From Octadecabacter sp. B2R22 (GTDB lineage Bacteria; Pseudomonadota; Alphaproteobacteria; Rhodobacterales; Rhodobacteraceae): 64,000 nt of DNA. The first letter of the stretch is position 1, and each line of letters opens with the position of its first letter. Below, piece by piece: positions 18,800 to 28,560 of this stretch. The position numbers and the translations under genes are program-made. Location: assembly GCF_018861045.1 (NCBI RefSeq), contig NZ_JAHKQJ010000007.1, positions 644,306 to 708,305 on the forward strand, in the 5' to 3' direction. Under the pieces are notes generated by a model that searched no databases, was not told the DNA's origin, and saw only the letters and a program-made list of their open reading frames with translations.

Positions 18800-20170
18800 T
18801 TACGCAGTCTGTGCGGCTTTCACCTTATTGCGTCGCGCGGACAGTTCTTCGGCAACTAGGAACGCGAGTTCCAGAGATTGGGACGCGTTCAGGCGTGGAT
18901 CACATGCTGTGTGGTAACGCGCTGACAGATCTTCATCCGTGACCGCACGAACACCCCCCGTGCATTCTGTTACGTCTGCACCTGTCATTTCAAAGTGAAC
19001 GCCACCCGGGATCGTGCCTTCGGCGTTATGAACCCCAAAGAATTCACGAACTTCGCGAAGAACGGATTCGAATGGACGTGTCTTATAACCAGACGACGAC
19101 TTAATCGTGTTGCCGTGCATCGGATCACAGGTCCAAACAACTTTGGCGCCTTCTTCTTCAACGGCTTTGATAAGGCGTGGCAGGTGTTCGCCCACAGTGC
19201 CCGCACCAAAACGTGCGATCAGCGTCAAACGGCCTGCTTCGTTTTCTGGGTTCAGCTTCGCCATCAACGCCTTGAGGTGGCCAGATGTCATTGTCGGACC
19301 ACACTTTAGGCCAATCGGGTTCTGAACGCCGCTACAGAATTCAACATGCGCACCGTCTGGCTGACGTGTGCGATCGCCGATCCAGATCATGTGACCGGAA
19401 CCAGCCAGCCATTTACCGGATGTAGAATCAAGACGCGTCAGCGCCTCTTCGTATTCCAGCAACAGCGCCTCGTGAGAGGTGTAGAAGTCGACTGTCTTCA
19501 GCTCGTGGTTTTGATCAGACGTCAGACCAGCGGCTTCCATGAAGTCCAGCGTGTCTGAAATCCGTTCAGCGATAGCGCGGTACTTTTCGGCCTCTGGTGC
19601 GCCGGTAAAGCCCAGCGTCCAGCCGTGCACCTGATGCACATCCGCATACCCACCCGTAGAAAACGCGCGCAACAGATTCAGCGTGCCTGCGGCCTGCGTG
19701 TAGGCCTGCAGCATCTTTTCAGGGTTCGGGATGCGGGCTTCTGGTGTGAAGTCCAACTCATTGATGATGTCACCGCGGTAGCTTGGCAGTTCCACGCCAT
19801 CAATGGTTTCGGTGTTTGCGCTGCGCGGCTTGGCGAATTGCCCAGCCATGCGGCCGACTTTTACGACAGGCACTTTGGCGCCGTATGTCAGCACCATTGC
19901 CATCTGCAACATCACTTTGAATGTGTCGCGGATCGGGTCGGCCTGAAACGCTGCAAAGCTTTCGGCGCAATCGCCGCCCTGCAACAGGAATGCATCCCCA
20001 CGGGACACATCTGCCAATTCGGCGCGAAGACGGCGTGCTTCGCCTGCAAAAACCAACGGTGGATAGCTTGCCAACTTTTCCTCAACAGCGGCGAGTGCCG
20101 CAGCGTCGGTATAGTCGGGCATCTGAACCCGGGGCTTGTTGCGCCAGTCAGATTTTTTCCAGTCCGTCAT
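18800..20170 (-). CDS. aroF: Class II 3-deoxy-7-phosphoheptulonate (DAHP) synthase
   Basis: This is the first enzyme of the shikimate pathway, joining phosphoenolpyruvate and erythrose 4-phosphate. The 456 residues match the class II (plant/actinobacterial-type) family: [17 protein letters not shown] at the N-terminus, [37 protein letters not shown] and [15 protein letters not shown]. The metal-binding Cys, His, Glu and Asp positions are all in conserved blocks. The start at MTDWKKS has GGAG seven bases upstream. Confidence 0.95.
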   Translation of the reverse strand: MTDWKKSDWRNKPRVQMPDYTDAAALAAVEEKLASYPPLVFAGEARRLRAELADVSRGDAFLLQGGDCAESFAAFQADPIRDTFKVMLQMAMVLTYGAKVPVVKVGRMAGQFAKPRSANTETIDGVELPSYRGDIINELDFTPEARIPNPEKMLQAYTQAAGTLNLLRAFSTGGYADVHQVHGWTLGFTGAPEAEKYRAIAERISDTLDFMEAAGLTSDQNHELKTVDFYTSHEALLLEYEEALTRLDSTSGKWLAGSGHMIWIGDRTRQPDGAHVEFCSGVQNPIGLKCGPTMTSGHLKALMAKLNPENEAGRLTLIARFGAGTVGEHLPRLIKAVEEEGAKVVWTCDPMHGNTIKSSSGYKTRPFESVLREVREFFGVHNAEGTIPGGVHFEMTGADVTECTGGVRAVTDEDLSARYHTACDPRLNASQSLELAFLVAEELSARRNKVKAAQTA

Positions 20171-20236
20171 GTTCTTGCTCCGCAAGTTAAGTTTCTATTG
20201 GCTCGTTAGCGATACCAGCCCCGCTTATAACGAAGC

Positions 20237-20245
20237 TGTGGATAA
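20237..20245 (-). other. DnaA-box match TTATCCACA
   Basis: This is a perfect 9-base DnaA-box consensus on the minus strand, in the gap between DAHP synthase and the GlxA-type regulator. A single box is not an origin; it could be chance or a minor regulatory or titration site. Confidence 0.3.
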
Positions 20246-20353
20246 GGTCCAATGACAAAAAGCGACAGCTTTGGACGATTTCGTGATTCAATTCGCTTGA
20301 TCCGCCAAGCGAAAGGTGGTGAGCATTCTTATCTGAATCGGATTGGCAGCCAT

Positions 20354-21355
20354 ATGAAGCGTCACAATATCATTGATGTAGAATCCACACGCGGTGCGCC
20401 GCACCGGTTCGTGTTTGTTCTGCTGGATCAATTTACGATGCTGTCTTTTGCGGCAGCGATTGATTGTTTGCGTCTGGCAAACCAGATGTCGGGCCAAGAG
20501 CTGTATAGCTGGCGCCTTGTTGGCGAAGGCGGCGACACCGCCGTCTGTTCCACGGGGACCGTCTTCAAGCTTGACGATGATCTGAATGAACTACATCGCG
20601 ATGACACGGTGATGATATGTGGCGGACGGGACGTTCAGACCGCGACCACAAAGAAACTGTTGAACTGGCTACGCCGCGAGGCACGGCGTGGGCTGACGAT
20701 TGGCGGCTTGTGCACGGCGGCCTTTGCGTTGGCGAAAGCGGGCTTGCTGGACGGCAAACGCGCCACGATCCATTGGGAAAACCACGACAGTTTCACTGAA
20801 GAGTTTCTCGAGGTTGAGCTGACCAAATCTGTTTTCGTAAAGGACGGGAACCGCCTAACGACGGCGGGCGGGACATCCTCCATTGATTTGTTTTTGCAGA
20901 TCATCGCCGATCAATACGGCGAAGAACTTGCCAATGCGGTGGCAGACCAACAGATCTATTCCGCCATTCGCACGGACCAAGACACCCAACGTTTGTCGAT
21001 CCCGACACGGATTGGTGTGCGCCACCCGAAACTTAGCCGTGTTATTCAGGCGATGGAACTCAACATCGAAGAACCCATCAGCCCCAGCATTCTTGCCAAA
21101 GATGTTGGCATGTCCACGCGCCAGCTTGAACGGCTGTTTCGTCGCTATCTGAACCGTTCGCCTAAGCGGTATTACATGGAATTGCGCCTGCAAAAGGCCC
21201 GCAACCTGTTGATGCAAACGGATATGTCGGTGATCAACGTCGCCTTGGCGTGTGGTTTTGCCTCGCCGAGCCATTTTTCCAAGTGTTACCGTGCGCATTA
21301 TGATACGACACCGTATCGCGAACGTGGTGCCCATGCGGCACGATTGTCTGTATAG
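20354..21355 (+). CDS. GlxA-type AraC family transcriptional regulator
   Basis: This 333-residue regulator has an N-terminal DJ-1/PfpI-like (class I amidotransferase fold) domain (residues about 15-190, with GGLCTAAFALAKAGLLDG containing the nucleophile-elbow Cys) and a C-terminal AraC/XylS double helix-turn-helix (about 230-325, SPSILAKDVGMSTRQLERLF and CGFASPSHFSKCYR). Proteins of this architecture control glycine betaine, arginine or amine catabolism in several proteobacteria; the target here is unknown. An in-frame ATG at 20252 would add 34 residues of unremarkable sequence, so the start is uncertain. Confidence 0.85.
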   Translation: MKRHNIIDVESTRGAPHRFVFVLLDQFTMLSFAAAIDCLRLANQMSGQELYSWRLVGEGGDTAVCSTGTVFKLDDDLNELHRDDTVMICGGRDVQTATTKKLLNWLRREARRGLTIGGLCTAAFALAKAGLLDGKRATIHWENHDSFTEEFLEVELTKSVFVKDGNRLTTAGGTSSIDLFLQIIADQYGEELANAVADQQIYSAIRTDQDTQRLSIPTRIGVRHPKLSRVIQAMELNIEEPISPSILAKDVGMSTRQLERLFRRYLNRSPKRYYMELRLQKARNLLMQTDMSVINVALACGFASPSHFSKCYRAHYDTTPYRERGAHAARLSV

Positions 21356-21386
21356 TAACTGTTAGAACCCGATTAACGAGGACCCA

Positions 21387-21815
21387 ATGCACAAACGTCA
21401 CACCATGATTCCCGTCGTAATGGTCATTGTAATTGTCCTGCTCGCAATCATTGCAATGCTAACAGGTGGTCCAAAGGACCTTGGAGTGGTTGGGAACCCC
21501 GCCTACCCGCATCATATCTGCACCTTTGACAGCTATTGCGCCGGCAATGAATGCACCAAGGATGAGGACTCCTTCGTGGTTTATCTTGAATACGAAGATG
21601 GCAATCCGCGCCTTGAGATGCCTGGCACAAGCACAAGCACGACGATGGAACGGTTCGACAACCGGATTGAGTTCAAAACCTCTGGTGGAGAAATCTCGGG
21701 CACATTCGTGCTGCTGCGCAATCGGAAGTTTGATTTTATCGGATCGGCAGTGGGTGACGAAGGAACTGTCGAACACTTCGCCACCGGATCATGCCTGCGG
21801 TTGCATACGCCGTAA
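21387..21815 (+). CDS. Small membrane-anchored or secreted hypothetical protein
   Basis: This 142-residue protein has a strong N-terminal hydrophobic helix (residues 8-26, IPVVMVIVIVLLAIIAML), then a soluble part with four cysteines (ICTFDSYCAGNEC, and one near the C-terminus). The pattern suggests an exported domain with disulfides, tethered or cleaved. No family is recognised. GAGG lies nine bases ahead of the ATG. It sits alone between the AraC regulator and a convergent dehydrogenase. Confidence 0.65.
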   Translation: MHKRHTMIPVVMVIVIVLLAIIAMLTGGPKDLGVVGNPAYPHHICTFDSYCAGNECTKDEDSFVVYLEYEDGNPRLEMPGTSTSTTMERFDNRIEFKTSGGEISGTFVLLRNRKFDFIGSAVGDEGTVEHFATGSCLRLHTP

Positions 21816-21823
21816 ACTCTGGC

Positions 21824-22696
21824 TTAGTTGAAACCACGTAAACGTTTCAAAAGGCTCGATGTGTCCCAACGTCCGCCGCCCTGTTTCTGCACGTCCTTGT
21901 AAAATTGATCGACCAAGGCCGTCACCGGAAGCGACGCGCCGGTTTCATTCGCAGTATCAAGGCAAATGCCGAGGTCTTTGCGCATCCAGTCAACTGCAAA
22001 CCCGTGATCGAACTTATCGTCCAGCATGGTTTGATAGCGGTTTTGCATCTGCCACGATCCCGCAGCCCCTTGGCTGATCACTTCGACGACAGCAGTCCCG
22101 TCCAGACCCGCCTGCTCGGCGAAATGGAGCGCTTCTGACAGGCCCTGAACCAAACCAGCAATCGCAATTTGGTTGCACATCTTGGTCATTTGGCCTGCAC
22201 CGCTGTCACCAAGCCGGTGGCAGACACGGGCATAAGCGCCTATTATGGGCTCGGCGGCTGCATAGACGTCCGCGTCGCCGCCACACATAACAGAGAGCAC
22301 ACCGTTTTCGGCCCCCGCCTGCCCGCCCGAGATTGGCGCATCAACAAACGACAATCCACGCGCTGCGGCATCGTCATACAATTCGCGGGTGACTTTGGCC
22401 GACACTGTCGTGTGGTCCACGAAAACGCTGCCTTTGGCCATAGTCGAAAACGCGCCGTCTTCGCCAATGCAAACTGCGCGTAGGTCATCGTCATTGCCCA
22501 CGCATGACATCACGTAATCCGCACCCTTGGCCGCGTCCGCTGGTGTTGTGGCCATTGCACCGCCATTTTCCGCGACCCACGCTTCGGCTTTGGCGGTCGT
22601 GCGGTTATAGACGGTGACGTCGTGACCCGCCTTCACCAGATGCCCTGCCATCGGGTAACCCATGACCCCAAGTCCCAAAAATGCGATTACTGCCAT
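21824..22696 (-). CDS. Beta-hydroxyacid dehydrogenase (3-hydroxyisobutyrate / tartronate semialdehyde reductase family)
   Basis: This 290-residue NAD(P)-dependent oxidoreductase has a Rossmann motif FLGLGVMGYPMAGHL at residues 5-19, an Arg after beta-2 (YNRTTAKAE) that suggests NADPH preference, the substrate motif DAPISGGQAGAENG, and the catalytic Lys in GAGQMTKMCNQIA. Family members reduce tartronate semialdehyde, succinate semialdehyde or similar aldehydes, or oxidise 3-hydroxyisobutyrate. The substrate cannot be fixed from sequence, and the gene stands without pathway neighbours. Confidence 0.85.
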   Translation of the reverse strand: MAVIAFLGLGVMGYPMAGHLVKAGHDVTVYNRTTAKAEAWVAENGGAMATTPADAAKGADYVMSCVGNDDDLRAVCIGEDGAFSTMAKGSVFVDHTTVSAKVTRELYDDAAARGLSFVDAPISGGQAGAENGVLSVMCGGDADVYAAAEPIIGAYARVCHRLGDSGAGQMTKMCNQIAIAGLVQGLSEALHFAEQAGLDGTAVVEVISQGAAGSWQMQNRYQTMLDDKFDHGFAVDWMRKDLGICLDTANETGASLPVTALVDQFYKDVQKQGGGRWDTSSLLKRLRGFN

Positions 22697-22808
22697 GATC
22701 TCTCTCCTGCTTGCATAAGAAGTGCTGTTAGAAGATAGGTAACGGACCCTTAGCGGGCGTCAACCAGTTGCGCGCCTCACCTCACCCCTAAGGGCAAAGG
22801 ACCAGACT

Positions 22809-25274
22809 ATGGCGTTAATTTTTCGATGGCTCATTCGGCTCGCTTCGGCGTTGATTGTGTTGGCTGTGGCGACGTTTGCGCTGGCCTATTACTTCGCGTC
22901 CCGATCCCTGCCCGACTATGATGGCACGGTTGAAGTTGCTGGCATTAGCGCGCCAGTGGAAATCGTGCGCGACAACGCCAATGTGCCCCATATCTTTGGC
23001 GAAACAGACGAAGACGTGTTCTTTGCGCTTGGCATGGCCCATGCCCAAGACCGCCTGTGGCAAATGACGATGCTGCGCCGCACGGCCCAAGGCCGATTGT
23101 CAGAACTTTTCGGGGAACGCACGCTGCCCATCGACAGCCTGATCCGACGTCTTGATTTGTATCCGCTGTCCCAGTCTTCTGTGCAGGCTTTGGACGATGA
23201 AACGCAGGCCGCTTTGCGGGCTTATTCGGACGGTGTGAACGCTTGGATTAATCAGGTGAATGCAGGTGCGCGCGGGCGCGGCGCGCCGGAAATGTGGATG
23301 TTCAACCATGCCATCGCGCCTTGGCAACCTGCTGATTCCGTTTCGATTATCAAACTTATGGCTGTGCAGCTGAGCAGTCATCTCGAAGAAGAAGTGCTGC
23401 GCGCACGTGCCTCTCTGCTATTGAATGATGATGAGCGGTTGAATGACATTCTACCGCTTACACCGGGGTCTGGTCTTGCGGCGCTGCCGAATTACGCAAG
23501 CCTGATGCCGGATGTGCCGTCTTTTACCCCAAACACGCGTATGGCGTTTGACCCTCTGTCGCCCGTTGTGCCACGCAGTCTTGCTGGCGCGTCAAATGCT
23601 TGGGCGGCGGGAGTGAACCGCTCTGCCACAGGGTCGACCCTGCTGGCAAATGACCCACACCTTGGCCTGACGGCCCCGTCGATCTGGTATCTGGCACGTT
23701 TGGAACTGTCCGAGGGTGGCGTCATCGGCGGCACCATTCCCGGTGTTCCTGTTGTGATGCTGGGGCGGTCTTCGAACCTTGGTTGGGGGATTACCTCCAG
23801 CTATCTTGATGATCAGGATATCTATATCGAGGAAGTGAACCCCAGCGACGCCAGCCAATACCGCACCCCTGAGGGCTGGGCGTCCTTTGAAACGCGTGAC
23901 AGCATCATCCGGATCAAGGACGCGCCATCAGTCACGCTGCAGCTGCAATGGACGGTCAACGGCCCCGTTCTTCCGCCCAGCCAATACGACCTCGCCTCGA
24001 TCCGCCCTGCTGGGCATGTGACGGCTTTGGGTTGGACGGCTCTTTCGGGCGAGGACACAACAATTCAGGCAGCGATGGCCTTGATGCGCGCCCGAAACGT
24101 CGAAGCAGGTATCGCCGCTGCGGAGGACTATGTCGCGCCAAGCCAGATGCTGACGCTGGCGGACCGCAATTCTGTCGGGCTTAAACTGATCGGGCATGTG
24201 CCAAACCGCAGCCCCGATCACGTTACACAAGGGCGTCTGCCGCACTATGGCTATCTGCTGCAAAATCGTTGGAACGGACGCCGCCCCTATGACACAAACC
24301 CTGAATGGATTGATCCAACAGGTGGCATTGTCGGCAACACCAACAACAAAGTTGTGGAAGAACCATTTCCTGCGCACGTCAGTTTCATGTGGGGCGACAG
24401 CCAGCGGATCAATCGCTGGCGGTTGTTGATGCAGGCCCGCGAAGTCCACACCCGCGATAGTTTCATTGAGGCTCAGTTGGACACGGTAAGCTATACCGCG
24501 CGGTCTATCCTTCCGCTTATCGGCGCGGACCTTTGGTTTACGGGCGAAGCCGCACCAGATGGCACGCCGGAACGCTTACGACAAGATGCGCTTGCGTTGC
24601 TGGGCGAATGGAACGGTGAGATGAACGAACATCTGCCTGAACCGCTGCTGTATTCTGCTTGGATGCGTGCATTGCAGGATCGATTGATCCGCGATGAACT
24701 GGGCCCGTTGTCGCGTGAATTCACCCATGTGGAGCCACTGTTTATCGAACGAGTATTCCGCAACACAGATGGCGCCGCTGTCTGGTGTGACGTCCTGCAA
24801 TCCGCCCCGACAGAGACCTGTAGCGATATTGCACGTATCGCGTTAGATGATGCCTTGATCTGGGTGTCCGAGAACCACAGCGATGCATTGGAATCCCTGC
24901 GCTGGGGCGATGCGCATGAAGCCACCCATGATCACGCGGTTCTTGGTGAAGCGCCAGTTTTGCATTGGTTCGTTAACATTCGCCAATCGACGTCAGGTGG
25001 AGACAACACCTTGATGCGTGGTCGCACCAGCGGCGAGGGAGAGTATCCGTTCCAGAACGTCCATGCCGCAGCCTACCGAGGTGTTTATGACTTCGCAGAC
25101 CCTGACAGTTCGGTATTCATCACGTCGACCGGTCAATCCGGGCATTTCCTGTCACGGCACTACGACGACCTTGGGGATCTGTGGCGGCGTGGGGAATTTA
25201 TTCCGATGTCGCTGGACCCCGCTTTGGCGCGCGGTGGTGCTGTTGGCATCACGGTCTTGCGGCCTGCGCAATAG
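22809..25274 (+). CDS. Penicillin acylase family Ntn hydrolase (possible acyl-homoserine lactone acylase)
   Basis: This 821-residue precursor of the penicillin amidase family cleaves amide bonds of acylated substrates after autoproteolysis into alpha and beta chains. A hydrophobic N-terminal segment (about 7-29) is a signal peptide or anchor. The alpha chain has GIPHIFGE-like VPHIFGETDEDVFFALG and AQDRLWQM. The predicted nucleophile is Ser262 in LAGASNAWA, followed by LLANDPHLGL. The beta chain carries the GGIVGNTNNK asparagine region. The family spans antibiotic acylases and quorum-quenching AHL acylases; the substrate is undetermined. Confidence 0.88.
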   Translation: MALIFRWLIRLASALIVLAVATFALAYYFASRSLPDYDGTVEVAGISAPVEIVRDNANVPHIFGETDEDVFFALGMAHAQDRLWQMTMLRRTAQGRLSELFGERTLPIDSLIRRLDLYPLSQSSVQALDDETQAALRAYSDGVNAWINQVNAGARGRGAPEMWMFNHAIAPWQPADSVSIIKLMAVQLSSHLEEEVLRARASLLLNDDERLNDILPLTPGSGLAALPNYASLMPDVPSFTPNTRMAFDPLSPVVPRSLAGASNAWAAGVNRSATGSTLLANDPHLGLTAPSIWYLARLELSEGGVIGGTIPGVPVVMLGRSSNLGWGITSSYLDDQDIYIEEVNPSDASQYRTPEGWASFETRDSIIRIKDAPSVTLQLQWTVNGPVLPPSQYDLASIRPAGHVTALGWTALSGEDTTIQAAMALMRARNVEAGIAAAEDYVAPSQMLTLADRNSVGLKLIGHVPNRSPDHVTQGRLPHYGYLLQNRWNGRRPYDTNPEWIDPTGGIVGNTNNKVVEEPFPAHVSFMWGDSQRINRWRLLMQAREVHTRDSFIEAQLDTVSYTARSILPLIGADLWFTGEAAPDGTPERLRQDALALLGEWNGEMNEHLPEPLLYSAWMRALQDRLIRDELGPLSREFTHVEPLFIERVFRNTDGAAVWCDVLQSAPTETCSDIARIALDDALIWVSENHSDALESLRWGDAHEATHDHAVLGEAPVLHWFVNIRQSTSGGDNTLMRGRTSGEGEYPFQNVHAAAYRGVYDFADPDSSVFITSTGQSGHFLSRHYDDLGDLWRRGEFIPMSLDPALARGGAVGITVLRPAQ

Positions 25275-25313
25275 GTGAGGTCCAGATCGAATTGGCTGCG
25301 CCAATCCGATTCG

Positions 25314-25360
25314 GCGAGGGGCCAGCCCCTCGCGCTCCCCGAGGTATTTTTGAAACAAAG
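25314..25360 (+). repeat. Hairpin-plus-tail intergenic element
   Basis: GCGAGGGGC (25314-25322) and GCCCCTCGC (25325-25333) form a perfect 9-bp stem with a 2-base loop, followed by GCTCCCCGAGGTATTTTTGA and an AAACAAAG tail. The hairpin and T-run could terminate the acylase transcript. From memory this hairpin-plus-tail layout resembles short dispersed elements at gene ends in Rhodobacteraceae; only one copy is seen in this window. Confidence 0.5.
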
Positions 25361-25364
25361 GCAA

Positions 25365-26660
25365 TCAGGCGGCGTTGAAGGCGTCTGGGAACTGTTTTTC
25401 GAATTTAGCCTGTTGGATTGGAGTCCAGCGGACGTCCAATGTCCAACCTGTGTCGGTTTGGGTTTCAGATTGGATTACGCCTTCGCGCTGTAGCCAGCTT
25501 TGTGCGCCGCCTTGTGCCCAGTCCAGTGTCAGGGTGACTTCGCGGGTTTGGCCTTTGAGTTGGTTTGCGACTTCTTCAAGAAGCGCATCAAGGCCCTGCC
25601 CTGTCAGGGACGAAATCGGGAAGGTTGTGGCGTCTGACCCTTTGGTGGCGCGCAGGTAGTTGGCGTCTTCTTCGGGCAGAAGGTCGATCTTGTTCAGCAC
25701 CTCGATCATCGGCACGTCCGGATTGACCTTAAGCTGTTGCAGCGTTGACTTAACGGAGCGGTTCTGTGCGTCCGTCTGCGCATGGCTGATGTCGCGCACG
25801 TGCAAGATGACATCGGCCTCAAGAACTTCTTCGAGCGTGGCGCTGAAGGCTGCGACAAGCTGTGTTGGCAGCTCAGAGATAAAGCCAACCGTGTCCGAGA
25901 GGATGATCTCATCGCCGCTTTCGAGTTCTACGCGCCGCATGGTTGGGTCCAATGTAGCGAACAACATGTCCTTGGCCATGACGTTAGCGCCAGTCAAACG
26001 GTTGAACAGCGTGGATTTGCCAGCGTTCGTATAGCCAACCAAAGCGACAATCGGGAATGGCACCTTGGCGCGCGCCTTACGGTGCAGTTCGCGGGTTTTC
26101 ACCACTTTCTCGAGGGATTTCTTCAAGCGGTTCAGTTGTAGATCAATGGCGCGTCTGTCGGCCTCGATCTGGGTTTCACCGGGGCCACCCACAAATCCAA
26201 GACCACCGCGCTGGCGTTCAAGGTGGGTCCAAGCCCGTACCAGACGTGTCCGCTGATAAGATAGTGCTGCCATTTCAACCTGCAACACACCTTCACGGGT
26301 GCGCGCACGATCGCTGAAAATCTCGAGGATTAAACCCGTGCGATCGAGCAGCTTTACGCCCCACTCTTTCTCCAGGTTTCGCTGCTGCACAGGGCTAACA
26401 GGGCCGTCGATCAAAACGAGGCCGGCCTCGGCCTCTTCGAGCCAGTCGCCAATTTCTTTTATCTTGCCCTTGCCAAATAACATCCCCGGATGGACTTTTG
26501 GCAATCTAACGACTTCTGCCCCGACAACGTCCAATTCCGGCAACGCGTGCGCCAGCGATACCCCTTCATCAAGGGCCGCTTGAGCGTCTCGGCGCATGTG
26601 GTCGGACTTAATCTCGGGGTGCAGAACGAAAGCCCGCGTCGCGGACCGCTCCTCACCCAT
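25365..26660 (-). CDS. hflX: GTPase HflX
   Basis: This 431-residue ribosome-associated GTPase helps split or rescue stalled 70S ribosomes under stress. It has an N-terminal HflX domain (residues about 1-200, with the GKGKIKEIG and GPGETQIEADRR motifs) and a G domain with G1 GYTNAGKSTLFN, G3 DTVGFI and G4 NKIDL. The start is two bases after the hfq stop, as in the usual hfq-hflX operon. Confidence 0.95.
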   Translation of the reverse strand: MGEERSATRAFVLHPEIKSDHMRRDAQAALDEGVSLAHALPELDVVGAEVVRLPKVHPGMLFGKGKIKEIGDWLEEAEAGLVLIDGPVSPVQQRNLEKEWGVKLLDRTGLILEIFSDRARTREGVLQVEMAALSYQRTRLVRAWTHLERQRGGLGFVGGPGETQIEADRRAIDLQLNRLKKSLEKVVKTRELHRKARAKVPFPIVALVGYTNAGKSTLFNRLTGANVMAKDMLFATLDPTMRRVELESGDEIILSDTVGFISELPTQLVAAFSATLEEVLEADVILHVRDISHAQTDAQNRSVKSTLQQLKVNPDVPMIEVLNKIDLLPEEDANYLRATKGSDATTFPISSLTGQGLDALLEEVANQLKGQTREVTLTLDWAQGGAQSWLQREGVIQSETQTDTGWTLDVRWTPIQQAKFEKQFPDAFNAA

Positions 26661-26662
26661 GA

Positions 26663-26899
26663 TTAGGCTTCTTCGCCGTCATAAAGACTGATCGGTGTTG
26701 ATGGCATGATTGTGCTGATCGCGGATTTGTAAACCAGCTGGCTTTGGCCATCGCGGCGCAACAACACGCAAAAGCTGTCAAACCATGTGATGACGCCTTG
26801 CAGTTTCACACCGTTGATCAAAAAGATCGTGACCGGAACTTTCGCTTTTCGCACATTGTTCAGGAATGCGTCTTGCAGGTTTGCTTTGTCTGAGGCCAT
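26663..26899 (-). CDS. hfq: RNA chaperone Hfq
   Basis: This 78-residue Sm-like protein forms a hexamer that pairs small RNAs with mRNAs. Sm1 is visible in [20 protein letters not shown] and [15 protein letters not shown], and Sm2 in [13 protein letters not shown] (the YKHA-type motif reads YKSA, as in other alphaproteobacteria). It has a short C-terminal tail, usual for the class. It lies between trkH and hflX. Confidence 0.96.
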   Translation of the reverse strand: MASDKANLQDAFLNNVRKAKVPVTIFLINGVKLQGVITWFDSFCVLLRRDGQSQLVYKSAISTIMPSTPISLYDGEEA

Positions 26900-27024
26900 T
26901 TTATTCCCCGTCCCTTATTGTTCTTGTGGCTGACGTTGCAGCCATTTTTCATCCATCCATTCGCACTATGTCGCGATGGCTTCTGAACATCCACCCCCAA
27001 AAATAAGGATGCAAAGGCAGTGTG

Positions 27025-28536
27025 TCAGCGACGCCAGAACCCCGGGTTCAGCAATGCGATGATTGCGAGGGCTTCAAGGCGGCCCAAAACCATTGCAAGG
27101 GCCAGCACGGCTTTGGCAAAATCGGGCAGACCTGCGTAAGAAATCGGCGTCTCGCCCGCGATGGAGGCCAAGGGGCCTGTGGTCGACAAGGCCGCGACAG
27201 ACAGCACCATTGCTGTTTCAAACTGCACCCCAGTCAGAGCCAATAGAACCATCACGGCGGCAATCGAGATGGTGAACAGCATGAAGAAGATCCATGCGAT
27301 CTGAGCCCCGTGGCGGCGAATTTGGCGGGCTTCGGCCCCAGCGCCACCCACGGAGGACGGGTGAACCAGCCGTTCAATTTCGCGTTGGCCATGTTTCCAG
27401 AGCGCATAGACGCGCAACAATTTGATCCCACCTGCTGTGGTGGCCACTCCGCCGCCGATCAGCGACAGCCCGACCAACATCAACCCCGGTGATCCAAGCC
27501 CAGACCAATTGCGTGTGGCTGACCAATCGGCAGATTCAAATCCAGTCGTTGTAAGGAAACTGGTGATCGTAAACAGCGCGCCCCAAACGGCGCGGGCGGC
27601 TTCCTGCGCGCTATTGATGGCGTCGGATTCAAACGCGATCAATGCGTGTCGAACGAATAGAACCAAGGTCAAAAGGCCGATCAGGCTTAGGGCCATCCTA
27701 AATTCGCTATCCTTGTGAAGCGGCTTCATTTCCAGGCCTGACAACCCTCGAGAGAACGACACCCGAGACATGGCAAACACCATGAAAATCAAGATCATGA
27801 ACTCACCGAAAAAACCCGACGGCGAAAAGACGACGCCCCCGACCGGTGAAATACCTGACGTGGCCAGCACAGACATCGCGTGACACAAGGCCACAAAAGG
27901 CACTTCGCCTGTGGCGGTCAAAACCAGCCAGAGCATCAGCGTCAATGCAGTATAAAGGGGGATCAGTTTCGCTCCGAAACGGATCAAGCGTTCTGATGGG
28001 TCCGAGACGCGCCCGACCTGTGCATAGGTGCGATCGCCCGTCCCCATGGCGCGGACCTCAAAGCCACCGATGTTCAGGGGGGCAAGGATCGAGATCGCTG
28101 CGATCCAAATCAACAACCCACCGAGCCAGCCCAAGAACGCCCGCCACAAATGCACCGACTGTGGCAAATCCTGTGGGCTGTCATAAAGCGTGGCCCCCGT
28201 TGTGGTGATCGAGGAAACAGCCTCAAACCAGGCCTCAAAGAACCTCATCTGCGGCACGGCCTCATACATGGGCACGGCCAGCATAATCGGCAGCACGAGA
28301 AACGCGGCCAAAAGTGACATCAAATACCCGCGGGATCGGTGCCCCTGGGTATAGTTTGCCGTTGCCAAAGTGATGAACAAGGCGAGGACAAAAAATAGCA
28401 CCGATGAATGCAAAAACGCACGCCCGACAGCGTCGTCGCCAATCAGGAACGCATGGATAGACGGCACCAGCATCGCCAGCGCACCAATCCCCATAAGGAC
28501 AACGGAAAACGGCCGCCTGAATAGCGCTTTAATCAT
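27025..28536 (-). CDS. trkH: Potassium uptake protein TrkH
   Basis: This 503-residue inner-membrane K+ channel subunit has four repeated pore regions with selectivity-filter-like segments (SSITTTGATL, VLATSGISPVGG, TSFLTTTGFESA and ALSTTGPLA). It works with the cytosolic gating protein TrkA, whose gene ends 24 bases upstream. Several membrane spans cover the whole length. The same gene order (ntrX, trkA, trkH, hfq) is common in Rhodobacterales. Confidence 0.95.
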   Translation of the reverse strand: MIKALFRRPFSVVLMGIGALAMLVPSIHAFLIGDDAVGRAFLHSSVLFFVLALFITLATANYTQGHRSRGYLMSLLAAFLVLPIMLAVPMYEAVPQMRFFEAWFEAVSSITTTGATLYDSPQDLPQSVHLWRAFLGWLGGLLIWIAAISILAPLNIGGFEVRAMGTGDRTYAQVGRVSDPSERLIRFGAKLIPLYTALTLMLWLVLTATGEVPFVALCHAMSVLATSGISPVGGVVFSPSGFFGEFMILIFMVFAMSRVSFSRGLSGLEMKPLHKDSEFRMALSLIGLLTLVLFVRHALIAFESDAINSAQEAARAVWGALFTITSFLTTTGFESADWSATRNWSGLGSPGLMLVGLSLIGGGVATTAGGIKLLRVYALWKHGQREIERLVHPSSVGGAGAEARQIRRHGAQIAWIFFMLFTISIAAVMVLLALTGVQFETAMVLSVAALSTTGPLASIAGETPISYAGLPDFAKAVLALAMVLGRLEALAIIALLNPGFWRR

Positions 28537-28560
28537 TGGACACCTGCCCGCGCACGGCCA

